Below, piece by piece: positions 44,589 to 56,689 of a stretch of 64,000 nucleotides of DNA (position 1 is the stretch's first letter; each line of letters starts with the position of its first letter). The translations under genes were made by a program, and so were the position numbers. Below the pieces are notes generated by a model. That model was not told the DNA's origin, did not search any database, and saw only the letters and a list, made by a program, of their open reading frames with translations. Origin of the DNA: Schistosoma haematobium (taxonomy: Eukaryota; Platyhelminthes; Trematoda; Strigeidida; Schistosomatidae); contig NC_067202.1 in assembly GCF_000699445.3 (NCBI RefSeq), forward strand, positions 16,835,644 to 16,899,643. The letters are read 5' to 3'.

Positions 44589-45102
44589 TATGAAAAAAAC
44601 TCGTCTTTTTGATAAACTTGAAGTAGATTACATCAGGATCTATTGAAATCCCTAGTCTTTCAACTATGAATATAAATCTATATTCCTTTAATATCCTTTA
44701 TGAAATCATTCATTAATCATCTTTGACTCTTAGTCTCAACTAATAATAATCATAACAAAGAAAAAAAGCGGGATAATTACAATTTTGATTATCTTTTTTT
44801 GTTTTTCTCGTTCCAAAATAAAAAAAAACGAAAAAAGAGAGAGAAAAATTAAAAAAAGGGAAAAAAAGAGAAAAAGGGGGAAAAAGAAAATTTATGATTT
44901 AAGTAGTTTTGTAAGTAGTACAATTGACATTTAAGTAATATCTATATAAATCATTCGTTAATATTGAAGCTTTCAAGTTATTATTTATAGTAGACAAGAA
45001 AAAATTACGTCATCTACAATTTTTTTGTAGTTTTTTTTAAAGGATAATTTATGACAGTTTACTATTATGATTAAACTTTCTAATTAGGTAACTAAAGAAA
45101 TA
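44589..45102. other. AT-rich sequence with A tracts
   Basis: No gene. Purine/A-rich 44757-44890. Confidence 0.55.
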
Positions 45103-45610
45103 TACTACTGATATCGACAGATATATAAGTAGTATGTATCAATAATGGAAAGTAAAATGTTTGGTGATAGAAAAAAGGTTACAAAGATCAAAGAAGAGAG
45201 AACAAGTAGAGATTGAATATAAACTCTGATATGTCATAGGTACATTCAGTTGATGAGTCTGAAATAGGACGAAACGTAAGTTCTGGATTCTACTGCTAAT
45301 TACTAACCATCTATACTTAAAATATTTGTGAGTTAAGGCAATATTGAGGCAATACGCACAGTATACATACATATATATCAATAAGCGATTGATCAATTAC
45401 AGTTTTAAACATTAATGGAACGATCCAAGAGAATGATTGGTATGGAAACGAAGGACCAATGTAGTCGGAGACGATTGATTGACATTTTGTAAATGAAGTA
45501 TTTTTGTTTTACTGTATGATTCTCAGATTTCATTAAGACATTCTGTGATATGGTATTTTAAACACATTCGGTTGTTTCCACATATGTTCTCATTCGATTA
45601 TAGTACTACC
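45103..45610 (+). repeat. Repeat E copy split by SINE-A
   Basis: E 5' half 45103-45225 (actgatatcgacagat, agtagtatgtatcaataatg) and 3' half 45421-45610 (ggaaacgaaggaccaatgta, gattgacattttgtaa, gattctcagatttcatt) around a SINE-A insertion. Confidence 0.7.
45232..45420 (+). mobile_element. SINE-A nested in repeat E
   Basis: Ribozyme and full tail present (ggattctactgctaattact, aaggcaatattgaggcaa, gattgatcaattacag). Core TTGATGAG (C3 to U), stem II weak. It starts inside the ribozyme arm, without a tRNA head. Confidence 0.75.
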
Positions 45611-45794
45611 GACACATTGGGAATGCAGTTAATGAATGTTTAGCGAAATATATGAGAACTAAAGACAAACTCCCGGAATAAACTACAGTAGATGAAAACG
45701 TATTTACATTCAATTGAAATTCAAAGATGATGCCGTCTCAGCAACAACAAATGGAACATTATAAACTACACTGATCAGAACAAGTAGATTATCT

Positions 45795-45885
45795 TATATT
45801 GTATGGTTCTCAGATTTTACTAAGAGATTCTGTAATTGTGTATTCAGATAAATTTGGTTTACCCTACTGGTGTTGTCTAAAAGTC
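45795..45885 (+). repeat. Repeat E 3' fragment
   Basis: gattctcagattttactaag, agattctgtaattgtg, ccctactggtgtt. Confidence 0.6.
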
Positions 45886-45910
45886 TTAACAACGTTACAA
45901 CCATTATACA

Positions 45911-46323
45911 ACTTTTAATAGTTGAATTCATAAGTTGGTTAAAGCTGGATCACCATAGAAAACCTGAAAGTACTGGACGGTCGTTTCGTCCTAGTATGAA
46001 ACTCCTAAGTAATACTCATCCATGATCATGCATCCAATGTACTCGAAACCAGCAGCTTCAGTCTTGTACGCGAACGTTTAATATCTAGACTACTAAACCA
46101 GCATTCAACAGTGTTAAAGACCGACTTCAAACAATCCACAAAATCGCATCATCGTCCTGGTCCTTGGTTCGAGGGATCATGGATGCGCAATGCTAAGGAG
46201 TCCTATACTAGAACGAAACAGCCCCGTCCAGTACTTTCAGATTTTTCATGGTGGTCTAGCTTTAATTAACTCGTGAATTCAATTATTAAAAATTACTACA
46301 ACCGTCACAAATCCCCATTCTAA
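45911..46323. mobile_element. SINE-B inverted pair, nearly two full units
   Basis: Minus 45911-46152 (tail, ribozyme with CTTAGGA, head, body start) and plus 46157-46323 (B box remnant ggttcgaggg, core CTAAGGA, stem II GTCC/GAAC, tail and 3' end). Both cores have a single change at position 5. Confidence 0.75.
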
Positions 46324-46574
46324 TATTATTCAATTGTTGTGATCAATTGTTCAATAGTTTCTTTGTTTACCCAATATTCAATGTTTGACAATATTTACCT
46401 AACTTTCAATGTAGACAAGTATGGAGAATATTAAGAAGTGATATAAAATAAATGAATCATCTATAATCATGTCTTTGTCTTCCTTATATAGCAGGATTAT
46501 TGTCAGGTGACATTTAAAACACTATGGTTGTAATTTCCATGATTCATTACTTGATATTTACTTGCTGATGTGTA

Positions 46575-47212
46575 GTTAAGTATACAGAGAACACCAATCT
46601 AATCACACTTCTTGGCGAAACTCTAGAAGATGTGGAATTCTACACGTACCTGAGAAGCATCATTGATGAACAAGGAGGAGCAAATGCAGGCGGAAAGGAG
46701 AGGATTGGCAAAGCAAGGATAGCATTCCTACAATTGAAGAACATATGGAACTCAAAAAACAATTGTCTCTCAATCAATATCAAAGTCATAATCTTCAATA
46801 CGAAAGTCAAAACAGTTCTACTGTACGGAGTTGAAACTTGGAGAACTACTACAACCATCATCAAAATAGTACAAGTATTTATAAATAGTTGTCTACGTAA
46901 GATACTAAACATCTGTTGGCCGGATACCATCAGTAACAGCCTTCTGTGAGAAAGAGCGAACCAGTTTTTAGTTAAAGAAGAAATTAGGAAAAGACCTTGG
47001 CAATGGATAGGACATACATTACGCAAATCGTCAAACTGTATCACAAGGCAAGCCCTAACTTGGAAGCCAAAGAACACATTACATCGGGAAATAGAAGCAG
47101 ATATGAAAAGGATGAATAACAACTGGAAAGGATTGTTGAGGATAGGGTTGGATGTAAAGTGCTGGTGAGTGGCCTATGCTCCTCGACGAGGAATTACAGG
47201 CGTAAGTAAACA
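46575..47212 (+). mobile_element. RTE relic, C-terminal third
   Basis: Best-preserved RTE stretch: a 105-codon frame (46632-46949) encodes YLRSIIDEQGG, GKARIAFLQLKNIWNS, VKTVLLYGVETWR, INSCLRKILNICWPDTIS, the segment after the RT fingers. Beyond a stop it continues with [19 protein letters not shown] and [14 protein letters not shown], and ends ggcgtaagtaaac. Catalytic RT motifs are upstream and missing. Confidence 0.85.
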
Positions 47213-47424
47213 AGTATAATTGGTATTTGGATGCAATTTTTCTCAATAATATTCACCATATTTGATCTTGTGTTTTGAACCATGTGTTCTTTATTAACAC
47301 CGGAGTAATATAATCAATATATTACGAATTTTAATTGTATAATCCGTAGCGTACTGATTTCATAATTGGATAATTGAATTGAAACAGTTAATCCTTTTTC
47401 GAAACCCTAACAATCTAATGAGAA

Positions 47425-47605
47425 GATGGATTTTGACAGTGTTTTGTTTTCTGAGCTGGATGGTTTGATCTACTTAAAGTTTGTGATGATGATGTTGTCC
47501 AGAATAACGATGAAAGCTCCACGGCCAAAAAATTCAGCTTAGAAAACAAAACTACATCAAAATCATCCACTTGAACTACAAATCTTCTCCACCATTTCAA
47601 TTATG
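47425..47605 (+). repeat. Repeat F copy containing a hairpin
   Basis: gttttgttttctgagctgg (47442-47460) can pair with cagcttagaaaacaaaac (47534-47553) around a loop of about 70 bases; then cttgaactacaaatcttctc. The other F copies do not keep both hairpin strands. Confidence 0.55.
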
Positions 47606-47650
47606 ACGTATTCAAATTTCATACTTTCTTATCACATATCTACATTTCGA

Positions 47651-47972
47651 TGGTTGAGATGAGTCAATTGAAGCTAGACCACCATAGAAAACCTGAAAAC
47701 ACTTGATAGCCTTTTCGTCCTATTGTGAAACTCCTCAGCAATGCCCATCCACGATCTCGCTTCGTGACAGTCAAAACCAGGACCTATCGGTCTCGCGCTC
47801 GAACGCTTAACTTCTAGACCACTGAGCTGGCCGGCATTCAACGATGTTATTGTCTAAATTCAACAAAGCCACAAAATTTAGCGACACATCCGCCATTGTC
47901 TTCAGTGAGTTACTATCTCACACTAGACCCGGTTGAATTCCACTGGTCACTGTTTCTCACTAGAACTCCAGG
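47651..47972 (-). mobile_element. SINE-B copy, near full length
   Basis: Minus strand runs from 5' body (cctggagttctagtgagaaa, gactcactgaagacaat-type block) through head to ribozyme. CTGAGGA and GAAA intact, stem II GTTT/GGAC has G-U pairs, triplet ATC, stem I weak. No complete 3' end. Confidence 0.75.
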
Positions 47973-48466
47973 AAATAAAATAATATACCATATAATATCG
48001 ACATATACCCTTCTGTTATCAATCAACATATCTGTTTGTTAAGGTATATTTAAATAAGAATGAATTATGATTAAAAAAATAAATAAATAGATTGAATTCA
48101 GTGTCATATTCGTCTACATAAGTGAAATCAATCACTGATTTGTACATTCTTTTTTATTAATATTGTGATCTACAATGATGAAAGAGTCGTCTATATAACG
48201 ACAGTATAGATCTGGTTTATCTAGTTCAATTCTTTAAATGAACTGAAACAAATGGGAATAACACATCGTTTATTTCTCCACCCAGTCATAGATATGTACA
48301 ATTCCCTATATCACGATATTGTAAAGGAGCTAGTTTGAACCTTAGAACTTCCGTATAAATCAGTTGTAAGAAAAATAACTCCACAATGATGTCTTTGACT
48401 TCATTTCCGAAATGGAAGATGTGAATGTTAATAGAATATAAATGATCACACTATATATCGTTTCTG
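47973..48466. other. Unassigned AT-rich sequence
   Basis: No gene or recognised repeat. Confidence 0.45.
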
Positions 48467-48672
48467 TCTAACTTCAACTAATCCAAGAAATTGAGACTGA
48501 TAAGACATGGGTTCAAATCTCGCGAGGCGAGATCGTGAACGGACACTGCCGAGGAGTCTCACAGTAGGACGAAATGGCCATTCAGTACTTCCAGGTTTTC
48601 CATAGTGGTCTAGCTTCAATTGACTCATGATATCAACTATTGAAATTACTGAAATCTCCTCAAAACCCTTTC
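48467..48672 (+). mobile_element. SINE-B, short inverted body piece plus sense unit
   Basis: Inverted piece 48467-48497 (gtctaacttcaactaatcc) then a plus unit from the head: B box ggttcaaatctcgcg, stem I ACACTG, core CCGAGGA (U4 to C), GAAA, full tail. Confidence 0.75.
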
Positions 48673-48916
48673 AGATATCGTTTCTTTATTTAACAGCACA
48701 CCACTAGTTACGATAATCGAATTCATTTGTAAACAGATTAACATAGGCTTTCTTAAGAATAGTCTTAACAAATTACTCTTAAAGTGTACACTGAACATCC
48801 ATTTTGTCATCAATAATAATTATTATATATAAATTGATGGAAGAGCTATGGGCTCATATATAGGTTGAAATTTAGCTGATTTCTTTCTGAGAAATTTGTA
48901 AAGAGACTTCAAACAC

Positions 48917-49019
48917 TTACTTAATTACTTACTTACTTACTTACTTACTTCCACACTTACTTCCACACTTAATTACTTACTTACTTACTTTCTTACTTAC
49001 TTACTTACTTACTTACTTA

Positions 49020-49067
<48 letters not shown>

Positions 49068-49735
49068 ATTACTTACACATGCTACTCCCCGCGCCCCACA
49101 AATGCCGTGGTACGGCTGAAAGTGAGGAGAGTCAACTATCCCTATAGAAATGCTTTCACATGGCCACGTGCATACAACCACTGCCAGGGAAGTCCTACTC
49201 TCTGGCTTCTCGTGGCGGAGGTGTTGTTTACGAAATTGAGGGGATGGAAAACGAATGTCCAACGGGGGCGTTAACCGGGTTAGTGGATATGAAGGATCCA
49301 CCTAGGGGAGTAGCAAAACCCTGATTCCAAACCAATGGTGCATATGGGCTCCAGGATGCCGAGGGATGAGAAAGAGTATAAGCCTGTTATTGGTCACCGG
49401 CGACCATGGAACTGCATCTCTTTCCGCCGCTCCACTGACTTATGGACTAGACCTTTAGGTCAAAGGCTCCGGTTGTGGCCCCCTGAGTAAACTACCTGAT
49501 TCGGTCTGGGCACCCAGAGAGTATCCTAGCCCTCAAACAAATCGAATGATTTATGTGGCGCATATCTAATTGGTGCCTTCTTGTACCTATGTTTGTGTGT
49601 TTACATAAATAAGATAAATAGTTACTACACTTAAAGGAGCATAGGCCTCTCTCAAGCACTCTCCATCCAAACCTGTCCTCAACAATACTTTTCAGTTTTT
49701 TTCCAGTTTTTATTTATCCTTTTCATATCTGCTTA
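48917..49735 (-). mobile_element. RTE 3' end with a 160-bp (GTAA)n tail, split by element D
   Basis: On the minus strand the C-terminal codons (RC of 49632-49735: ATTGTTGAGGACAGG, GGATGGAGAGTGCTTG) are separated by D from the terminal codons (RC of cacatgctactcccc) and a tail of about 40 gtaa units with a few interruptions (48917-49075). Confidence 0.8.
49091..49620 (+). mobile_element. Element D nested in RTE 3' end
   Basis: Begins gcgccccacaaatgccgtgg and ends acataaataagataaata. Flanks gctactcccc (49081-49090) and gttactacac (49621-49630) are the same RTE bases, a diverged target-site duplication. No conserved protein frame in either strand when compared with the other D copies. Confidence 0.8.
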
Positions 49736-50156
49736 TATACCCCTCAATTGGTTTATCAGTAAACTAAATCTATACTATTGTTAGGTCAACGACGCATTCA
49801 TCATTACGGATCAGAATTGTAATAGAGTAAAACTCTCGAAGAAATAAATGATGTTACTGTCAAAATTCTTTGTAGAAACGAATCGAATTCGCAACCAGTA
49901 CTTTAGATTAGATTTTGTCATTTAAGGTGATACTGAAAAACGGTATTTCGATCCCAGTACTAAACCCCTTTGAACTAGGCAGACTCTACTCCACTATAGA
50001 ATGCAGTGAATACCTAGCCCTTAAAGTTAGAGATCTATATTTATAAATTTGACTGATCCGCGTTCAGTAATAAAGTTATCTAACGTTTCTAAGTAAAAAG
50101 TTTTTGAAAGCGAGACAACAGTCAGAAGTGGAAACGAATAATGTCATCGTGAAATA
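49736..50156. other. Unassigned sequence
   Basis: No gene or recognised repeat. Confidence 0.4.
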
Positions 50157-50305
50157 TGCAGGATCGTGAATGCGCACTGCTGACGAGTCCTATACTAGAA
50201 AGTAAACGCCATCCAGTTCCTCCAGAATTTTAATCGTCGTCTAACACTGATTGGTTCATGGTCTCAATCAAAACTAAACATTCTCCACAACCCTATGCTG
50301 ATGAT
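50157..50305 (+). mobile_element. SINE-B copy at the inner edge of the right arm
   Basis: gcaggatcgtgaatgcgcac, CTGCTGACGAGTCC, then AAGTAAAC in place of GACGAAAC; tail variant cgtctaacactgattggttc with cattctccacaaccctat end. Stem I CACTG and core CTGACGA survive, GAAA does not. Confidence 0.7.
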
Positions 50306-51707
50306 CATTATTTAATTTATAATAGCTTAGATTATCGATTCTTGATATTCCGACTAAAATTTGATAAGTCTTACCAGGCATCTGTTCGTCTCATGGAGAT
50401 TGTCTCAATGTAACTATTGTAACAGGAGTCAATGTAGAGTAGATGAAATGTAACTACTAATGGAATACAGAATGAACGTGTTATGTTGTATAGAACTAGT
50501 CAGTTGAATGTAACTCATTATAGTCTCTGTTGCTTCAAATGCTAATGTGTTCTCCGCTGATCTGTGGAGTCCGAATGGCATTTCACTTGTGTTATCGAAG
50601 CAAAAGGAGCTGATTCGAATGCCGATGTGAATATCATTTATGAGATGCAGACAAATCTAGCTAACAAGTTCCAAATAGGACGAAATGACGTGTCCTCAAA
50701 TCCACTTCTAGTCACATTCCATCTATTTTATATAAACATTCTCTGATGGGATATGATATTTATTTCAAATTATCGGTGTTCTACGTCGAATATATTGGCT
50801 TTGTTAGTTAAATATTGATGGTAGATCACATTCAATCGGTGTTTAATAACTTCAAATGTGGTACAGAATTGTATTGGTTCGCATAATACACTAGTCATTA
50901 TGGTGAAGTAAATGGGTTAAGTGGATTACTATCAGAACAAATAAAGTGATTGAACGTCTATTGAGAGCAGAATCAAGAATCATGCATTAGGAAGTATACT
51001 TGAGAACAATCATCAAACTAGAATAGGTTAGGATATTAAATCAATCAGACTAGTAGCTAGCTACACTGTAACTCGATCGATGGCATTCGATCACTAATTT
51101 CTCAGTAATTGATTTGTGTAAGACACTGAGGTGTGCAGAAGCTTTCCACAGTCTGAATAAGTCATCGTCGACCTCCCTGACTGTTTCATTAAATACTATG
51201 AGTTGCAATCAATCAGAAAGTACGCTTGTTCCCTAATCAACTCACATAAGCTTAAATGTGGGACATTTTACATCAACTGTCTTCAACTACCCACTATGAA
51301 TGCTTCATAGATTCTTGATAGATCTCTATTTAACAGTTTTACATTACAGATTACATTAAAGGTTAGATAGTCTTTAAAGTGCAAGTATGATTGGATGATT
51401 GTTTCGACTATGGAGTATGGAGTTCCTGATCACTCAGTGTTCACGATCCCACCATGAGTTTACCCTTTAGACTATTCCGTTGAAATAGTGATTAGAACTC
51501 ATGGAGTTAACAGATATCATATGATTGTGTAGTGAAGCAAGTGAAAATAGATTAATGATAATAAAGAGAGATATGAATTGAAGAATACCGACAATGATGT
51601 AATTTAAACATGGGAGAGAGTTGCAGCAATGAGTGACGTAATAAATGACAAGGTGTGGGGCGTAATATTACCAGGCCGAAGAAAGAGAGATTTATTGCTG
51701 CCTCATT

Positions 51708-52670
51708 TCAGATACATAGATCTGGTTTTCGACGTTTGATTGCTATCGCTTCAGCGAATTTCAAAAGATTGTAGTTTGATTGTTTGTTAATCACGTGAAA
51801 GGACTTCAGTATACTGACTTCATGTCCTCTGTCTAGGAGTTGTGTTGCGATGACAGTGCTGAATGCTTTTATTCCATTTGATCTTAAACATTTCAGAATA
51901 TGTACTTTGAGTTGAACGTAGGCTCTGCTTTCTCTCCTACCGATGTAACTACTTTGACAGATACATGTGAATTTGTATACACAGTAGGTGGTAACATGAA
52001 AGTGGTACCTATCAACGTTTGATTGTGTCAAAGAACATGTTGTTTTTGTACAGGACAATCAGTTTATCTGAAGGACAAATTCTTGTCAATGAAGTTTTTA
52101 GTCTCATATTTTGATTGACCCTGTGACATCGTCACCTTTGAATTGAAGTTGAATAACATTAGGCTTGTTTCTATTTGCTGTAGTTTCTTTGGGCTTTTCC
52201 CATCTTCATGTCTCCCATATTCCTCCATAAATTTCAATGGGAATCCGTTATTCTTTAAACATCTTTCCAACATTCATGACTTCCTCTTCTGGTGTATCGA
52301 CAGTACATACTCATTCTCTTCTGTGGAATAGTGTTTGAACAAGTGGTGTTTTGTGTAACTGATTGGAGGAAATCGATTGGAATTGAGATCAATCAATCGA
52401 TCCTATTTCATATTGTCTTCTGATAAACTGAATGTTGAACTGTTCCATCCTTCTTTCGTTTCATTGCGATATCGAAAACAAATGGAACTTGTTCTGATTT
52501 TCATGTCCCATAGTAAACTGGACATTTGGATGGACTTCGTTGAAATGTTTCAGTAGATTTGTCAATCTCTGTAACAATTTTGATTGTAGACAGCTGATAA
52601 CAAAATAACTTAACGAAATCAAATTGAACAACTTCAGTTTCTTTATCCATGTATTCCAATCAAATATCAA
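51708..52670 (-). mobile_element. Penelope-like element relic, second copy
   Basis: Inverted counterpart of 29194-30146. A 116-codon frame (51708-52058) carries the GIY-YIG signature VYKFTCICQSSYIGRRES and FAEAIAIKRRKPDLCI. A 69-codon frame (52064-52273) carries the linker (LKNNGFPLKFMEEYGRHEDG). Its frame (52461-52670) keeps HPNVQFTMGHENQNKFH but is cut short. The linker frame is more open than in the left copy, so the two have decayed separately. The RT catalytic part is missing. Confidence 0.85.
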
Positions 52671-52974
52671 CTATCTTTCTGTACATCATCATCATCATCA
52701 TCATCATCAACATGATACTCATTATGGGGAAGGAACTAATTAGAGATGAACATTTTCCCATTTTATTCCATTGTCCATTATATTAGATTGTCGTTTCCTC
52801 CCCCCCTCCCTCGATCTATTCAGTTGTGAATAGAAAATGTTCATTGAATAATTAGATGTGTAATTACCTATTGGCAGTAGTAATTAACTAACTACCTAAT
52901 GACCTAATTAGATATCATATTAATGATTCATGAATTGAAATCAACTAATCATTGAATCTATTTGTGTAAATGAG

Positions 52975-53013
52975 TAAGTGAGTGAGTGAGTGAGTGAGTG
53001 AGTGAGTGAGTGA
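52975..53013 (+). repeat. (GAGT)n array
   Basis: About 10 units; the reverse complement of the left-arm (CACT)n array, but less than half as long. Confidence 0.85.
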
Positions 53014-53494
53014 GAGAATGAATAGAGAGAGGAATGATCTGACTTTTTATGGATCTGTGTGTTTTGTGGAGTTCACTAACTGGTCAGCTTTTGATTGAAT
53101 AATGAATTTGCTTTGCTCGATTAATACACACACGTACACACCGATTTGGATTCAACGGCAGTGATGAGATGAAAGCAGTCAGATTGAAGTTCTGTTTGAT
53201 CATGCGAGAAATTTGAAATACGGTAACGAATAGGTTGTTACTTATTAGGAGTTATGTGGGAATGAAATCAAACCAACCATCAATATTTAGTTAGGTATTA
53301 TGACACTAGAAATAGGTGAACTTGTCAAGACTGAAGAATAAGAATAAATCTTAATGATTGTTAATAGGATGATAATACAGTGATTGGTGGTGTATTTAAT
53401 AAAAAGTAGATGGAAACACAAGGGACTGGTTCCAGTGAGTTCTAGTGAGAGTATGATACAGTTGTGCACTGAAGTTAATCGATACAGATTGAGG

Positions 53495-53722
53495 AATATG
53501 ATGGATTGTTTGAAGTTAGACATGAACACCGTTGAATGTCGGTTCAGTGGTGTAGAGATTAGAAGCTGACGTATGAGACTCGATGTTCTATCTAGGTTTG
53601 ATTCCCTGTGACAGGAACATGGATGACCCATGATGAGGAGCTTGATACTACAACAAAACACTCGTTCAATATTTCCTGGTTTTGATTGTTGATCTAGCCA
53701 AGATCAGTTGATGATTCAAAAT
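53495..53722 (+). mobile_element. SINE-B copy in right arm
   Basis: Head (gttcagtggtgtagagatt), ribozyme core ATGAGGAG, ACAAAACACTCGTTC; same mutations as 28029-28250, so it predates the duplication. Confidence 0.7.
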
Positions 53723-54382
53723 GTTAGAATGGAAATATATTCATTATAGTAACATGATTTATTTATTACCTTCTCAAGACGAGCAAATCGTTTAGAATTC
53801 ACTTCAAAGAACCCTATCTATTCATATCACCCAAATGACTACACTGGATTCTTCCATCCTATGCCTAACTCTCAACCCTATTTCACTCCAGTTTTCTGAT
53901 TGGCTAATTTCTGGTTGAATTTTCATGAGATGACTTGCAAAGTCACTCAAGATCGTTCTGGATTCCACTGTTAGTCATATTCCATCTATTCAATCTGATT
54001 CACACGTTGTGCTTTACAAGTCGTTGTTTTCCAGTAGTCGATATGTTCGACTTATCTCTCATGGGGAATGTTTACTAACAGTTAAGGTGTTATGACTACC
54101 TTTTCCATCCATTATGTGTTGAATAGTTTACACAATGAACTGATTTTGTTTAGGTTATCGTTTAAGATCAAGAAGTGACCGGCAGCCTTTCTGTCCGGGC
54201 TGTACTCACTCACGACTAAAACACAAGGGATTGAACCCAGAAAATTGGGTATGGCATGCGAAACCTTGATCACTAGACAACTGAGACAGTATTCGACGGT
54301 TGTGATGTTTAATTTTTTTCTAAACTTAATTTCATACTAGGACGAAACAGTTGTTCGGTAGTTTCAGGTTTACATTGGTGCT

Positions 54383-54847
54383 TGTAGTAACATCTTCCTG
54401 ACAATTGTCTATGTTATATCTAGAGCTTAGATTATTAATATACTGCGTACAACTTGAGCACTCGAAATCTAGAACCCTCCCAAGTTGCAAATGAGAAGTC
54501 AAAAGACAATTGAAAGAAATGCTGTTCTAAACAGTATTTGGAATCAAACTAGATCATTTTAAGCTACGTAGAACTAACATTATCACATACGGAATAGAAG
54601 GATCTACATTAAATTACTATGAAAAATGCTTACTACTTACATAATATATCATCATTGACTATCATCCTTTATTCTATAAAGAAGATAATGTTTTATTGAC
54701 TAATCTGATAATGTAAGTCTACAATTGATTGTTCATTGAGTAATAACCAAAGTTAAGTATGTTTAGTTCTTTAATATTTAACAAAGTCAATCGATTACAT
54801 GTTGAAGTGACTTGTCCTTTTATTCACTTTGTTGTGATGTTCAATAG
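54383..54847. other. Unassigned AT-rich sequence
   Basis: No gene or recognised repeat. Confidence 0.45.
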
Positions 54848-55015
54848 TTAAACGTAGTTGTCAGGATACCCTAAAATCTAGGTTTCATGTCGGTTGACAC
54901 TTTTGAGTAAAGTATATGTACATTCTTAAGAGAACTAATGTATCCAATGGGATTCAAGCTTCTATTATTCAGTTACACAATTTTGAGATGTTATCATCTA
55001 ACCCTATACAGGGTG
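54848..55015 (-). mobile_element. SINE-C copy, decayed
   Basis: Minus strand: head remnant, then GAAACCTAGATT and AGGGTATCCTG around a destroyed core. Confidence 0.5.
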
Positions 55016-55161
55016 CAACTCACCTCCTACAAAACCTGGGTATTCATAACTGATTGATCAATATATAATGATTAGTGTTAGTCTAATCCCACAGTACTAT
55101 GAAAATTCTAAGAAAAAAACATATTGTGAATGCTTCAAAATAACCATTTTCACTTAATGCT

Positions 55162-55258
55162 TGTTAGAAAAAGCTGCCGTGGACAGAGTGGGTTGGAGAA
55201 CGCTGATCGGCGGCCTATGCTCCATTGGGAATAACAGACTTAAGTACATAAGCAAGTA
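55162..55258 (+). mobile_element. RTE 3' end
   Basis: Encodes DRVGWRTLIGGLCSIGNNR in one frame, then a mutated tail (ttaagtacataagcaagtaa). Confidence 0.8.
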
Positions 55259-55299
55259 ATATGCAGTGAGACCAAAAGCTTTCAATGCAATTTCTTGTG

Positions 55300-55360
55300 G
55301 CGGTGCAGTGCATATGCCTTGCTAAATAGTCCCGTACTAGGATGAAACACCTGTCCAATT
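55300..55360 (+). mobile_element. SINE-B ribozyme fragment
   Basis: gcatatgccttgctaaatag, then TCCCGTACTAGGATGAAAC and CTGTCC; core CTAAATA. Confidence 0.5.
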
Positions 55361-55522
55361 GAATTAAAATGAATGAATTAAAAATATAGTCAAGAAAGAC
55401 TCATTTTAGTTAATGAGGATGATCCAGTTATTACAAATAGTATGGTGAAAAACAGCAACGAGATCGCCCACTGACTTTGATTCTGAACTATATTCCATAA
55501 TCCATTTTTTGTGTTGGTTGTT

Positions 55523-55925
55523 TGTATCTTCCTATTGATGATTAAGATTGCAATTGACCAGTCTCTTTTGATATACCTGTATCCTGTGCGCATTGTTTCG
55601 ATATTGCCTTAAGTCACAAACATTATAAGTAGAAATGGATAGTGGCTAGCAGTAGAATCCGAGACGCACGTTTCGACTCATTTGAGATTTATCAGCTGGA
55701 CGTACCTGAATCTCACTCCGAGACTCGAACCTAAAAACGTTCAATTAAAAAGCCATTACATTATCCACTTAGCTACTGAGTCCAAACAGCCACCAACTTG
55801 TACATTGAGTTCGAGTCCTGGAATGAATACTAACAAGCCTGGGATGCAGGTACATCGAGCTGACGAGTCCAAAACAGGACGAAGTTCGTGTCCTCAATTC
55901 CATTGCTAGCCATCATCTTTCTCTG
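55523..55925. mobile_element. SINE-A inverted pair, both near full length
   Basis: Minus 55523-55788: full tail, ribozyme with intact GAAA but core CTGATAA, head with actcgaacc B box (RC) and A box. Plus 55805-55925: B box gttcgagtcctgg, core CTGACGA with stem II GTCC/GGAC intact, but GAAA reads GAAG. The 3' ends point outward. Confidence 0.8.
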
Positions 55926-56269
55926 CTTATATATTTGATAATATCACAAAAGGTACAGTGTTGAACAATCCTTGAAACTATAAGTAGGCCCCTTCATCTC
56001 TAATCACCTTTTCCATTTAATCTGATAATTGGTAAGTAATAAATGATATAAAAGTTCTTGGGATGAACAATAAACTAGAGCATATTTAAATGCCCTTTAT
56101 TTATAAATTAAAAGTCAAACTGATATGAATCCAGGTCTAAATAATGAACGTTTTTCTTACTAACAAAGTATTAAACAAGTAAATGACAAATCATTTCAAA
56201 ATTAATCCACTTACTCGAGTCTGGAACTTATTAGACTACTTGCGTATCTTAAAGCAAGACGCCATTGAA

Positions 56270-56600
56270 GAAGTTTGTAATCATCATGCCTTATGCCTGT
56301 TACTCCAATGGAGCACAGGCTGCTGACCAGGATTCTCCAAACCACTCTGTCCTCGGCCTTCCTTTCTGGTTCTATCCAATTGTTGTTCATTGTTCTCATG
56401 TCCGTCTCCATTTCTCAGTGTAATGTGTCCTTTGGTTTTCCTCTTCTTCCTTGACCTTGAGGATTCCAAGTGAGGGCTTGCCTCGTGATGCAGTTGATTG
56501 CTTTCCTCAATGTGGGTCTTTTTTACCTCCAGCGCCTCTGCTTGATTTCTTCCTCCGCCCGGAGCCCCTTTGAGGCTACTTCCGGCCCGAATACCGGATA
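56270..56600 (-). mobile_element. RTE-type relic, C-terminal end
   Basis: The minus strand encodes EEEIKQRRWR, then [23 protein letters not shown] sequence with a stop, MRTMNNNWIEPERKAEDRV, and WRILVSSLCSIGVTGI. The upstream piece PVFGPEVASKGLRA lies at the 5' edge. The GTAA tail is missing: the 3' end is ggcataaggcatgatg. Confidence 0.75.
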
Positions 56601-56689
56601 AATGGGGAGGGTTCAGTATAGGGTTAGCGACGTCATCCCGTAGAAATCTAACTCGCTAATAAAGCACTAACCAGAAGAAATAATTTGCA

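Larger units (their letters stand above)
50157..54382 (-). repeat. Right arm of the inverted duplication
   Basis: Reverse-complement counterpart of 27280-31711. In this strand's order it holds a SINE-B edge (50157-50305), a SINE-A inverted pair (50438-50745), the PLE relic, the short GAGT array, a SINE-B (53495-53722) and the outer SINE-B pair (54140-54382). Slightly shorter than the left arm, partly because of the tetranucleotide array. Confidence 0.9.

Noticed and set aside
48917..49079. Telomeric or interstitial telomere repeats
   Set aside because: The unit is GTAA, not TTAGGG, and it directly continues an RTE 3' end on the minus strand.
49065..49301. A 78-codon frame on the minus strand
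   Set aside because: It lies in element D, and the corresponding frames in the D copies at 10087, 42470 and 62765 are not kept open, so it is not a coding region of the element.
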